This document shows, one piece after another, positions 54,196-64,000 of a stretch of DNA of 64,000 bases. A program made the position numbers and the translations under genes. Each line of letters opens with the position of its first letter. Within the stretch, counting starts at the first letter, position 1. This DNA comes from an uncultured Dongia sp. (GTDB lineage: Bacteria; Pseudomonadota; Alphaproteobacteria; Dongiales; Dongiaceae): NCBI RefSeq assembly GCF_936916975.1, contig NZ_CAKZGO010000042.1, forward strand, positions 1 to 64,000, written 5' to 3'. Below the pieces are notes generated by a model, which worked only from the letters and a program-made list of their open reading frames with translations, searched no databases and was not told the origin of the DNA.

Positions 54196-55563
54196 TCACA
54201 CGCCCAACCAGCCCGCGAGATCTCCTAGCGCGCGCTGACTCAGGCGTGGCTTGCGGCCGGATTTCCATTCGCGCAGCAGCGCCTTGGTGAGACCCTCCGG
54301 CGGATCGATCTCCGGGAACAGGCCGAAATTCACGTTCATCGGCTGGAAGGTCTTGGCATCCGCCTGACCGGTGATATGGCCGATGAGGGCACCCAAAGCC
54401 GTCGTGAGCGGCGGCGGTGTGATTGCCTGGCCGCGGCGCTCGGCGGCGGCAAAGCGGCCGGCAAGCAGGCCGATCGCAGCACTCTCGACATAGCCTTCGA
54501 CGCCGGTGATCTGGCCGGCAAAGCGCAGACGCGGCTGTTGCTTCAGGCGCAAGGCCTGGTCCAGCAGCTTGGGGCTGTTGATGAAGGTGTTGCGGTGGAG
54601 ACCGCCCAGCCGCGCGAACTCGGCGTTTTCCAGGCCAGGAATGCTGCGGAAGACGCGCACCTGTTCAGCATATTTCAGCTTCGTCTGGAAGCCGACCATG
54701 TTGTAGAGCGTGCCCAGCGCATTGTCCTGGCGCAGCTGCACGACAGCGTAGGGGCGGCGTTGTTCGCGCGGATCGAACAGGCCGATGGGCTTCATCGGGC
54801 CGAAGCGCAGGGTGTTGGCGCCCCGTGCGGCCATGATCTCAATGGGCAGGCAGCCTTCGAAATAAGGGGTGCCTTCCCACTCCTTGAATTCGGTTTTCTC
54901 GCCGACCAGCAACGCTTCGATGAAGGCCAGGTATTGCGGCTTGTCGAGCGGGCAGTTGATGTAGTCGGCGCCGTCGCCCTCGGGTCCGACCTTGTCATAG
55001 CGCGACTGGAACCAGGCCTTGTCGAGATCGATGCTGTCCTTGTGTACGATGGGGGCGATGGCGTCGAAGAAGCTCAAGGATGCTTCGCCGGTCAGCGACA
55101 GGATCGCTTCGGCCAAAGCGGGGGAGGTGAGGGGGCCGGTCGCCACGATGACGCTGTCCCAATCGGCCGGCGGCAATCCTTCGATCTCGCCGCGGGTGAA
55201 GGTGACGAGGGGATGCGCGGTCAGGGCTTCTGTCACCCGTTCAGCAAAGCCGTCTCGGTCGACGGCGAGCGCGCCGCCCGCAGGCAGCTTGCTGGCATCG
55301 GCGGATTTCAAGATCAGCGAGCCCGCTCGGCGCATTTCCTCATGCAGGAGGCCCACGGCATTGTTCTCCGCATCGTCCGAACGGAACGAGTTGGAGCAGA
55401 CAAGTTCGGCGCAGCGATCGGTCTGGTGGGCGTCGGTGGCGCGGTGCGGCCGCATTTCATGGAGGATCACCGGCACGCCGGCCGAGACGAGTTGCCAGGC
55501 AGCCTCGGAGCCGGCCAGACCGGCGCCGATGATATGGACGGGTTTAAGCGTGTTTTCAGTCAT
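54196..55563 (-). CDS. trmFO: tRNA (uracil-5-)-methyltransferase, folate-dependent
   Basis: A 455-residue FAD protein that makes m5U54 in the T loop of tRNA using methylene-tetrahydrofolate. It begins [31 protein letters not shown] (FAD-binding Rossmann motif), then [57 protein letters not shown] and [25 protein letters not shown], all TrmFO-specific rather than GidA. The ATG at 55563 (MTENTLKPV) is preferred; the track ORF adds 41 residues over the divergent RidA promoter. Confidence 0.94.
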   Translation of the reverse strand: MTENTLKPVHIIGAGLAGSEAAWQLVSAGVPVILHEMRPHRATDAHQTDRCAELVCSNSFRSDDAENNAVGLLHEEMRRAGSLILKSADASKLPAGGALAVDRDGFAERVTEALTAHPLVTFTRGEIEGLPPADWDSVIVATGPLTSPALAEAILSLTGEASLSFFDAIAPIVHKDSIDLDKAWFQSRYDKVGPEGDGADYINCPLDKPQYLAFIEALLVGEKTEFKEWEGTPYFEGCLPIEIMAARGANTLRFGPMKPIGLFDPREQRRPYAVVQLRQDNALGTLYNMVGFQTKLKYAEQVRVFRSIPGLENAEFARLGGLHRNTFINSPKLLDQALRLKQQPRLRFAGQITGVEGYVESAAIGLLAGRFAAAERRGQAITPPPLTTALGALIGHITGQADAKTFQPMNVNFGLFPEIDPPEGLTKALLREWKSGRKPRLSQRALGDLAGWLGV

Positions 55564-55669
55564 GGCGGGGTGATAGCCCCCTGGATGCGTTCGGGCAAGA
55601 GGAGATGGGGTATTGACGGGGGCCGGGAGACGTCGGAACCATTGATGTGACGAACCAAAGGAGAAAAAC

Positions 55670-56059
55670 ATGCTGAATTTCCTCAATCCGCCTGCGGCAC
55701 CACCGCCCTTCAGCCGCTATTCGCAGATGGTCTCGGCTCCGGCCAATTATCGCTGGCTGCATATCAGCGGGCAGGTGGGCTGCGATCGCCAGCACAAGGC
55801 CGCGCAAGGATTCGATGCCCAGGCGGCGTTGGCCTGGAGCAACCTCGTCGCCTGCCTGGAGGCGGATGGCATGACGGTTCATGATCTGGTGAAGGTGAAC
55901 GTCATCCTGACCCGGACCAGCGACGTGCCGGCCTCGCGCGTGGCGCGGGACCGGGTCCTGGCCGGGGCGCAGCCGGCCTCGACCCTGATCGTGGTGTCGT
56001 CACTGGCCCATGCGGATTGGTTGATCGAGGTCGAGGGCATTGCAGCCAGCGCTGCGTAG
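55670..56059 (+). CDS. RidA-family protein
   Basis: A 129-residue YjgF/YER057c/UK114 (RidA) protein. The family marks are [46 protein letters not shown], the [34 protein letters not shown] end with the active-site Arg, Pro-x-Ser-Thr and EVEGIA. RidA hydrolyses reactive enamines and imines from PLP enzymes; divergent family members have other activities. AAAGGAGAAAAAC is a strong ribosome site. It is divergent from trmFO and convergent with the glutathione transferase. Confidence 0.9.
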   Translation: MLNFLNPPAAPPPFSRYSQMVSAPANYRWLHISGQVGCDRQHKAAQGFDAQAALAWSNLVACLEADGMTVHDLVKVNVILTRTSDVPASRVARDRVLAGAQPASTLIVVSSLAHADWLIEVEGIAASAA

Positions 56060-56086
56060 CTGCGTATCAGGGCCGGATCCGCGAAG

Positions 56087-56725
56087 TCAGGCTGCCTGCT
56101 CGATCCCCTGATCCTTCAGCATTTGTGCATAGGCGGGGCGGGCGAATGCGGTCCTGATCAACTTGTTGAGATGCGGATAGAGATGGCCGGGTTTTTCGGT
56201 CTTCCTGGACCAGCGCACCAGCATCACCAGGAAATAGTCGCAGGCATAAAAGGGAGTCCCGCACAGATGTGGCCCCTTGGTGGCGAGCTCGCTATCGAGG
56301 AAGGTCCACATTTTGGCAAGCCGCTCTTCAGCTTTTGCCTTGAGCTTCGCTTGCTCCGCGGCGCCGTCGATAAAGTTCTCAGCATGCCACCAGTGCATCA
56401 GCGCTTCCTGCACGGTGTTGGTGAGGTAGGCCATCCATTGCAGATAGAGTGCGCGATCAGCGTGGTCGATGGCAGGCGCCAGCTTGAGCTCGGGATGCCG
56501 CTCGACCAGGAACTGGCAGATGGCCGCACTCTCATACATCACCTGATCATCGTCATAGACCAAGGTCGGCACGCGGCCATGCGGGTTGAGCTTCATATAC
56601 GCGGCGCTCTTCTGCTCGTTCTTCTCATCGTCGACGAGAATGAACTCAGCCTTGGCGCCGGATTCAAGGATGATTGCCTGCGGTGCCATCGCGGCACTGC
56701 CGGGACTGTAATAGAGCTTGTACAT
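56087..56725 (-). CDS. Glutathione S-transferase
   Basis: A 212-residue GST. The N-terminal thioredoxin-like domain reads MYKLYYSPGSAAMAPQAIILESGAKAEFILVDDEKNEQKSAAYMKLNPHGRVPTLVYDDDQVMYESAAICQFLVE, where NPHGRVPTL and ESAAI are the glutathione site. The C-terminal helical domain ends YACDYFLVMLVRWSRKTEKPGHLYPHLNKL. The ribosome site is AAGGGGGAACG. It begins 20 bases after a methyltransferase gene on the same strand, forming a pair; a detoxification or small-molecule modification role is likely but the substrate is unknown. Confidence 0.9.
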   Translation of the reverse strand: MYKLYYSPGSAAMAPQAIILESGAKAEFILVDDEKNEQKSAAYMKLNPHGRVPTLVYDDDQVMYESAAICQFLVERHPELKLAPAIDHADRALYLQWMAYLTNTVQEALMHWWHAENFIDGAAEQAKLKAKAEERLAKMWTFLDSELATKGPHLCGTPFYACDYFLVMLVRWSRKTEKPGHLYPHLNKLIRTAFARPAYAQMLKDQGIEQAA

Positions 56726-56745
56726 CGTTCCCCCTTGTAACGTCG

Positions 56746-57750
56746 TTACGTCTTGGTCGCACGGATCACCGCCGAGCCGCCACGGACCGTCATCTGAACC
56801 GGATCGGCACAGCCGGCTGCCTTCAGCCAGTCGACATGCTCCGACGTGGTATATGACCGCCCCGAGGGGTAGAAATTCATCAGCGTTACGTTGAGATAGA
56901 CACCGGCGGGCGGCGACAAGCGGTCGTCGTTCAAGATGCCGCTCCCGGTAATATAGATATGCCCGCCGGGTCGCAGTCCCGCGACGGCATGCCTGATGGC
57001 CTTTGCCGCATCTTCCGGCGCCAGTACCTGGACGAGGGCGCGCAGCAAGGCGGCGTCATGCTTGCCTTTGAGTGGCGCGGCGGTGATGTCGCCGGTCTCG
57101 ATGGCGATCCGGTCCCGGCAAGGAAAATCATCCAGCAGTGCAGCTGTGGCCTTGGCGACGCTCGGCAGTTCGAACAGCGTACCGCGCATCGTAGCGTGCT
57201 GTTCCATGAGGCCGGCCAGGGCGGCGCCCGACCCGCCGCCGACATCGACGATGCTGCCGACGCTTGAGAAATCGAATTGCTTGCCGAGTGCGCGGCCGGT
57301 CGCCATCGCGAAGGGGATCATGCCGCGCAGGAAGGCGGTGAGGCTCGCTTCATCCATTTCGGCGAAATCGTGGAGAGCGGCGGGTGCGCCGCGCCGAATC
57401 GATTCCGCAGTTTTGAGATCCGCTTCCCAAATTTCCCGTCTCAGTTCATGGCCACCACCGATATAGCGCGGACTCCCCTTGACCAGGAACGCGGCCGCCT
57501 CGGGTGAATTGGCGAAATGGCCGTTCTCATAGGTGAGGAGATTGGTGAGGACCAGCGCGTAGAGGAGGCGCGATAACCGATCCTCGTCGAGGCCTAGATC
57601 GGTCGCCAGCATCGCCGCTGAGCGTGGCCCATTTGCCAACAGGCTGAACACATCGAGGTCCATGCCGGCCAGCAGCGCCAGAGCCGGTGCCACGCCTGCC
57701 TCCAATCGGTCGATGGTGTCGGGTGTCAGATTCGATATTTCTTCGCTCAA
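56746..57750 (-). CDS. O-methyltransferase-family protein (OMT type 2)
   Basis: A 334-residue class I methyltransferase of the plant-type O-methyltransferase family: N-terminal winged-helix dimerisation region (about residues 15-95: ALALLAGMDLDVFSLLANGPRSAAMLATDLGLDEDRLSRLLYALV), then the SAM site SVGSIVDVGGGSGAALAGLMEQH, FELPSVAKAT, DITAAPLKGKHDAALLRALVQVLAPEDAAKAIRHAVAGLRPGGHIYITG. It starts from TTG with GGAG six bases before it, but this ribosome site lies in a hairpin. Acetylserotonin or polyketide OMTs are relatives; the acceptor is unknown. It is co-directional with the GST gene. Confidence 0.85.
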   Translation of the reverse strand: MSEEISNLTPDTIDRLEAGVAPALALLAGMDLDVFSLLANGPRSAAMLATDLGLDEDRLSRLLYALVLTNLLTYENGHFANSPEAAAFLVKGSPRYIGGGHELRREIWEADLKTAESIRRGAPAALHDFAEMDEASLTAFLRGMIPFAMATGRALGKQFDFSSVGSIVDVGGGSGAALAGLMEQHATMRGTLFELPSVAKATAALLDDFPCRDRIAIETGDITAAPLKGKHDAALLRALVQVLAPEDAAKAIRHAVAGLRPGGHIYITGSGILNDDRLSPPAGVYLNVTLMNFYPSGRSYTTSEHVDWLKAAGCADPVQMTVRGGSAVIRATKT

Positions 57751-57751
57751 G

Positions 57752-57782
57752 ACAATCTCCGTTGTCGTGGAGCCGAGATTGT
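57752..57782 (-). promoter_or_regulatory. Hairpin covering the ribosome site of the O-methyltransferase gene
   Basis: On the minus strand ACAATCTC, 15 bases, then GAGATTGT: perfect 8 bp arms. The GGAG ribosome site overlaps the 3' arm and the TTG start follows two bases after the stem, so folding would hide the start. Confidence 0.55.
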
Positions 57783-57818
57783 TACCTCGTGCTCAAGCGA
57801 CCGACTGCAATGTCACGT

Positions 57819-57832
57819 GTTACCGCTGTAAC
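57819..57832. promoter_or_regulatory. GTTAC-N4-GTAAC palindrome
   Basis: GTTAC-CGCT-GTAAC lies about 70 bases upstream of the O-methyltransferase start and 25 bases after the uvrA stop. A related palindrome (GTAAC-GTC-GTTAC, 56737-56749) precedes the GST gene. It may be an operator. Confidence 0.3.
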
Positions 57833-57856
57833 CTGCTTGCTTCTCCCGGTTCCGCT

Positions 57857-60730
<2,874 letters not shown>

Positions 60731-60914
60731 GGGCAAGCAACCGCACTTTCAGGCTGAATCGGGATATTTCGGGGATCGAGTTAGGGCGCATCATAGCGAC
60801 CTTCGCCCCCTCGTAATACCCCTTTTGTTCTTCTTTCCAGGATGCTAGGAAAATGGACTGCGAAGCGCTATACGGGCGCACCAGTTCAATCGGATTCCAG
60901 CAGGGGGCAGCGTC

Positions 60915-61427
60915 ATGGCGGGCAGCGTCAACAAGGTCATTCTCATCGGCAATCTCGGGCGTGACCCCGAAATCCGCGCAACGCAAGACGGCACCAAGGT
61001 CGCCAACCTGTCGATCGCGACCTCGGAATCCTGGCGCGACAAGAGTTCCGGCGAACGCCGCGAGAAGACCGAATGGCACCGTGTCGTGATCTTCAACGAA
61101 CGCTTGGTCGACGTGGCCGAGCGCTTCCTGAAGAAGGGCTCCAAGGTCTATCTCGAAGGTCAGCTGCAGACCCGCAAATGGACCGACCAATCCGGTGCCG
61201 AGAAGTACACCACCGAAGTCGTGCTACAGCGTTTCCGTGGAGAACTCACCATGCTCGACGGCAAGGGTGAAGGCGGCGGTGCGATGGCCGACAATGGCGA
61301 TGCCGGTTATGGCGGCGGCGCTGGTGGTGGCGGTTACGGCGGCGGCAGCGGTGGCGGCTCGTCCGGCGGCGGCGCATCGGGTGGCGGTCGCAGCGGCGGC
61401 GACCTCGATGACGACATTCCGTTCTGA
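60915..61427 (+). CDS. ssb: Single-stranded DNA-binding protein
   Basis: A 170-residue SSB. The OB-fold occupies about residues 1-110 ([86 protein letters not shown]), followed by a Gly/Ser-rich linker ([26 protein letters not shown]) and the acidic protein-docking tip DLDDDIPF. It coats single-stranded DNA and recruits repair and replication proteins. CAGGGGGCAGCG precedes the start. It is divergent from uvrA across 184 bases that should carry both promoters. Confidence 0.97.
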   Translation: MAGSVNKVILIGNLGRDPEIRATQDGTKVANLSIATSESWRDKSSGERREKTEWHRVVIFNERLVDVAERFLKKGSKVYLEGQLQTRKWTDQSGAEKYTTEVVLQRFRGELTMLDGKGEGGGAMADNGDAGYGGGAGGGGYGGGSGGGSSGGGASGGGRSGGDLDDDIPF

Positions 61428-61434
61428 TGCAGGG

Positions 61435-61464
61435 CTGAGGTGTTTTGGAGACTTAACGCCTCAG
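61435..61464 (+). other. Hairpin after ssb without T run
   Basis: CTGAGGTGTT and AACGCCTCAG form a 10 bp stem with one G-T pair and a 10-base loop, eight bases after the ssb stop. There is no T tract, so a terminator role is uncertain. Confidence 0.35.
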
Positions 61465-61599
61465 AAACGCCCACTCCTGGGAGTGTAACCGACCGCGACA
61501 GCACGCCACTGCAATTGCGTGTCGAACACTCAGGCGCCAAACGCTGCGATTTCAGCAGCGGCGCGGCTACATCTGAAAACTATCACTCGGTGTCAACTC

Positions 61600-61815
61600 T
61601 TATTCGGTAACAGGGACCGAGGTATCCGGCGAGGCATCGGTCTGGGCCGCGATCATCGCTTCCTCGGTCGACGGGGCACTCACGTCGTCATTCGTGCTGG
61701 TCTGCTGGTCTGTGGTTGGCGCCGGCACGGAGGCGGAAACGTGACCAGGGCAGTCCGCCATCGCGGAAGCTCCAAAGAGGCTAAGAATTGCTGCAAGTCC
61801 AAGTACTCGCTTCAT
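61600..61815 (-). CDS. Small exported Ser/Thr/Asp-rich peptide
   Basis: A 71-residue protein with a clear signal peptide MKRVLGLAAILSLFGASAMA and a mature chain of about 51 residues rich in Ser, Thr, Asp and Pro (SASVPAPTTDQQTSTNDDVSAPSTEEAMIAAQTDASPDTS), with one Cys at its start (DCPGH). The ribosome site GGGAGGAAGAC is excellent, which supports it as a real gene despite its size. The mature part looks disordered. I recognise no family. It lies between ssb and the P-type ATPase on the ATPase strand. Confidence 0.55.
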   Translation of the reverse strand: MKRVLGLAAILSLFGASAMADCPGHVSASVPAPTTDQQTSTNDDVSAPSTEEAMIAAQTDASPDTSVPVTE

Positions 61816-61963
61816 GTCTTCCTCCCATAGTGGCGTTCAAGTCGGCAGCATCATCAGTCTAGCAGAAATTCTGGCTGCTGATGAGTCCGGCGAGTGGCGC
61901 CTCTTTCCCTGATCGGTCGCTGATCACAAGATTGTCACGGAAGCCCGCCGGGTTCGGCTGCAA

Positions 61964-64000
61964 TCAAGAACGCTCAGCGGGCGCAAACCATGTCTTGAAG
62001 CCCTCCAGCACGACCAGCAGGATTGAGGTTGTCGAGATAATCAAAAGCAGGTCGTCGCCGTGAAGGGGACCCAGATGAAACATTTCCTGCCCAAGGGGGG
62101 TAAATAAGGTCAGGCCGAGCAGGCAGGTGACGCCCAGCAGCACGTAGGCGAGAGCTGCATTGGGACGAACGATCGCTCGTATCAAGGAGGTGCTGAAGGA
62201 GCGATTGATCAGAATGAGGGCGACAATCCCAATGACTAGCGATGCAAAGGTCACAGCTCGAACTTCATTCTCGGCCATGCCGCGTTCCAAAGCGAAGAGA
62301 TAGATGCCGACGGTGAGCAAGAAGACACTCAGTCCCTGAAGAATGCTCCAGCCGATCACCTGGCGGGAGAAAAGCGTCGCTTCGGGATGGCGCGGCGGCC
62401 TGCGCATGACATCCCGCTCATCGACTTCTGACTCGAACGCCAGGGTGCAAACGGGATCAATGACCATTTCGAGAAAAGCGATATGCATTGGGCCGAAGAG
62501 GACCGGAAGACCGAATAGCAGGGGTAACAGAGCCAGCCCCGCAATCGGTACATGGACTGCGATGATGAAACTCATCGCCTTGCGGAGATTGTCGTAGATG
62601 CGGCGCCCCAGCCGGATCGCTTTGACGATCGACCCGAAGTCGTCATCCAGCAGCACGATCGAGGCAGCTTCGCGTGCCACATCGGTGCCGCGTCCTCCCA
62701 TCGCAATACCGATATGGGCAGCCTTCAAGGATGGCGCGTCGTTGACCCCATCGCCCGTCATCGCCACGACTTCGCCGCGCGCTTTGAAGGCATTGACGAT
62801 GCGCAATTTCTGTTCGGGGAGAATGCGGGCAAAAACCGGCGCGCCAGCTATCTTCTGCCCTAAGCCGGCTTGATCGAGGGCATCGATTTCGCTGCCAGTG
62901 ACGACTTCCGATGCAGCAATACCCGCCTCATTGGCGATGGCGAGAGCGGTCGCCGGATAGTCACCGGTGATCATGACGACCTTGATTCCGGCGGAACGGC
63001 ATTCGGCAACCGCGGCGGGAACGCCGATACGCAGAGGATCGGCCAACCCCACCAGGCCAAGGAACTCAAGGGCGAGGCCGTGCTGGGAGTCCGGCAGGTG
63101 GCCGGCGGACACTTGCCCTCGCGCGACGCCGAGTACGCGCATGCCACTGCGCCCCATATCGTCGACCGACTGCTTGAGCAGAGCAAGATCTTCAGCGCTC
63201 GCGCGGCACAGCCGTGCCACAGCTTCCGGAGCACCCTTCGTTGCCACAAAGCTGAAAGTGGGATCGCCCACCATCTCCCAGGCGTTGGACATGGCCAAGA
63301 GGTCGGGCCGCAAGCCATATTCACGAACGATGTGGTGCCCGGTATCTCGGAGATATAAGGGTTCATGCAATCGGCTGCCGAGGTCGTGGAAAGCCCGCTC
63401 CATCGGATCGAAAGGGATGGGAGCGCTGCCAAGGATGCCGCACTCGACCAGGGGCGTGAAGGACACCGGCGGTGCCGTATCCGGTCTCTCGGACAGTTTG
63501 AAGGCTAGTCCGTTGCCATAGCCGAGACGAAGTTCGGCGATGGTCATGCGGTTCTCGGTGAGGGTCCCGGTCTTGTCGGTGCAAAGAATTGTCGCCGCAC
63601 CCAGCGTTTCGATGGCGGCAGCGCGGCGCGTCAGCACGCGGGCGCGGGAAATCCGCCAGGCACCCATGGCCATGAACACGGTAAGAATGACCGGAAATTC
63701 TTCCGGGATGAGTGACATGCCGATCGCGATCGCGGCCAGAATGCCTTCCAGCCAATTGCCGCGCATCATGCCATAGAGCAGAACCACCAACAGGCTGACG
63801 GCGCCTGCGATGCCTGCGAAAATTCGGACGAGGCGCCGGATCTGGGTCTGGAGCCGTGGTGGTTCCGGCCGCAACGATCGCAATGTTTCGCCGATCTTGC
63901 CGATCTCACTGCGTGGCCCGGTTGCCGACACCGCGCCAAGGCCGCCCCCTCGTACCACCAACGACCCTGAATAGGCGTATGGAAGGTCGTCACCGCCCGG
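61964..64000 (-). CDS. P-type cation-transporting ATPase, C-terminal part
   Basis: The gene continues past the right edge; about 678 residues are present, and reading on upstream of the track start (GDDLPYAYSGSLVVRG) shows the actuator domain is cut. Catalytic Asp is in ILCTDKTGTLTENRMT; hinge TGDGVNDAPSLKAAHIGIAMGGRGTDVAREAASIVLLDDDF. Helix M4 carries LIPEEFPVILTVFMAMGAWRISRARVLTRRAAAIETLG: PEEFP replaces the calcium-pump PEGLP. C-terminal helices M5-M10 are present (YDNLRKAMSFIIAVHVPIAGLALLPLLFGLPVLF). It is a P2-type pump; the ion (Ca, Mg, Mn or H) cannot be told from this. No metal-binding N-terminal CxxC is visible. Confidence 0.9.
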   Translation of the reverse strand, partial: PGGDDLPYAYSGSLVVRGGGLGAVSATGPRSEIGKIGETLRSLRPEPPRLQTQIRRLVRIFAGIAGAVSLLVVLLYGMMRGNWLEGILAAIAIGMSLIPEEFPVILTVFMAMGAWRISRARVLTRRAAAIETLGAATILCTDKTGTLTENRMTIAELRLGYGNGLAFKLSERPDTAPPVSFTPLVECGILGSAPIPFDPMERAFHDLGSRLHEPLYLRDTGHHIVREYGLRPDLLAMSNAWEMVGDPTFSFVATKGAPEAVARLCRASAEDLALLKQSVDDMGRSGMRVLGVARGQVSAGHLPDSQHGLALEFLGLVGLADPLRIGVPAAVAECRSAGIKVVMITGDYPATALAIANEAGIAASEVVTGSEIDALDQAGLGQKIAGAPVFARILPEQKLRIVNAFKARGEVVAMTGDGVNDAPSLKAAHIGIAMGGRGTDVAREAASIVLLDDDFGSIVKAIRLGRRIYDNLRKAMSFIIAVHVPIAGLALLPLLFGLPVLFGPMHIAFLEMVIDPVCTLAFESEVDERDVMRRPPRHPEATLFSRQVIGWSILQGLSVFLLTVGIYLFALERGMAENEVRAVTFASLVIGIVALILINRSFSTSLIRAIVRPNAALAYVLLGVTCLLGLTLFTPLGQEMFHLGPLHGDDLLLIISTTSILLVVLEGFKTWFAPAERS

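Noticed and set aside
60731-60914. LexA-type SOS box between uvrA and ssb
   Set aside because: I looked for GTTC-N7-GTTC or GAAC-N7-GAAC. The nearest is GTTC-N7-TTCC, which misses the second half-site, so SOS control is not claimed although it would be expected for uvrA.

Overview
The window is GC-rich, gene-dense chromosomal DNA from an alphaproteobacterium, most likely of the Rhodospirillales type. The evidence is the conserved alphaproteobacterial runs nrdR-ribD-ribE-ribH-nusB-thiL and cbp3/DUF177-rpmF-plsX-fabH-ihfA-merR followed by tRNA-Pro, a K+-independent proton pyrophosphatase, BamE and MlaA lipoproteins, and a long LivHMGF transporter. The lineage is inferred from gene order and protein style, not from a search. 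I see no insertion sequence, integrase, phage module or CRISPR array. No gene-free stretch exceeds about 300 bases once the tRNA and repeat elements are counted.

Layout. At 1-155 is the start of a pseB gene that runs off the left edge. 285-9280: glutaryl-CoA dehydrogenase (gcdH), then a branched-chain amino acid type ABC transporter (livHMGF plus a small membrane protein) and two related substrate-binding lipoproteins. 9417-15498: central metabolism and growth genes (rpiB, glyA, nrdR, ribD, ribE, ribH, nusB, thiL), ending in a REP-like inverted repeat. 15634-21098: a HAD phosphatase, a FliL-like protein, an MFS carrier, a methyltransferase and hppA. 21201-26668: the mlaA-mipA pair facing a TetR regulator across a palindromic operator, then a PEP mutase-like enzyme, a HAD hydrolase, a 2OG-Fe(II) oxygenase and bamE. 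26825-31833: cbp3, DUF177, rpmF, plsX, fabH, ihfA, merR, a second REP pair and tRNA-Pro(GGG).

31946-40821 is the most accessory-looking part. It holds an orphan membrane protein next to the tRNA, a DUF1801 protein, a small class III nucleotide cyclase with a four-cysteine N-terminus, a secreted orphan, two related PAS-type proteins flanking a hemerythrin, a secreted phytase-like esterase preceded by a row of Pho-box repeats, a small acidic protein and a lone FecR-domain protein. 40972-45643: parE with a pentapeptide-repeat protein upstream, then pseC and mscL. 45644-49474: a three-gene SGNH-like / MBOAT / SGNH-like operon for acylation of an exported polymer or glycan. 49626-57750: hydroxyproline epimerase, upp, glpK, two cysteine-rich lipoproteins, trmFO, a RidA protein, a glutathione transferase and an O-methyltransferase. 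57857-64000: uvrA and ssb divergently arranged, a tiny exported peptide, and a P-type cation ATPase that runs off the right edge.

The strongest leads are: the Pho-box array in front of the phytase-like gene; the MBOAT operon whose two SGNH-like partners differ at the catalytic His; the PAS/hemerythrin/PAS cluster with an unusual hemerythrin metal site; and the pentapeptide-repeat gene directly upstream of parE. None of these amounts to a proven new system from sequence alone.
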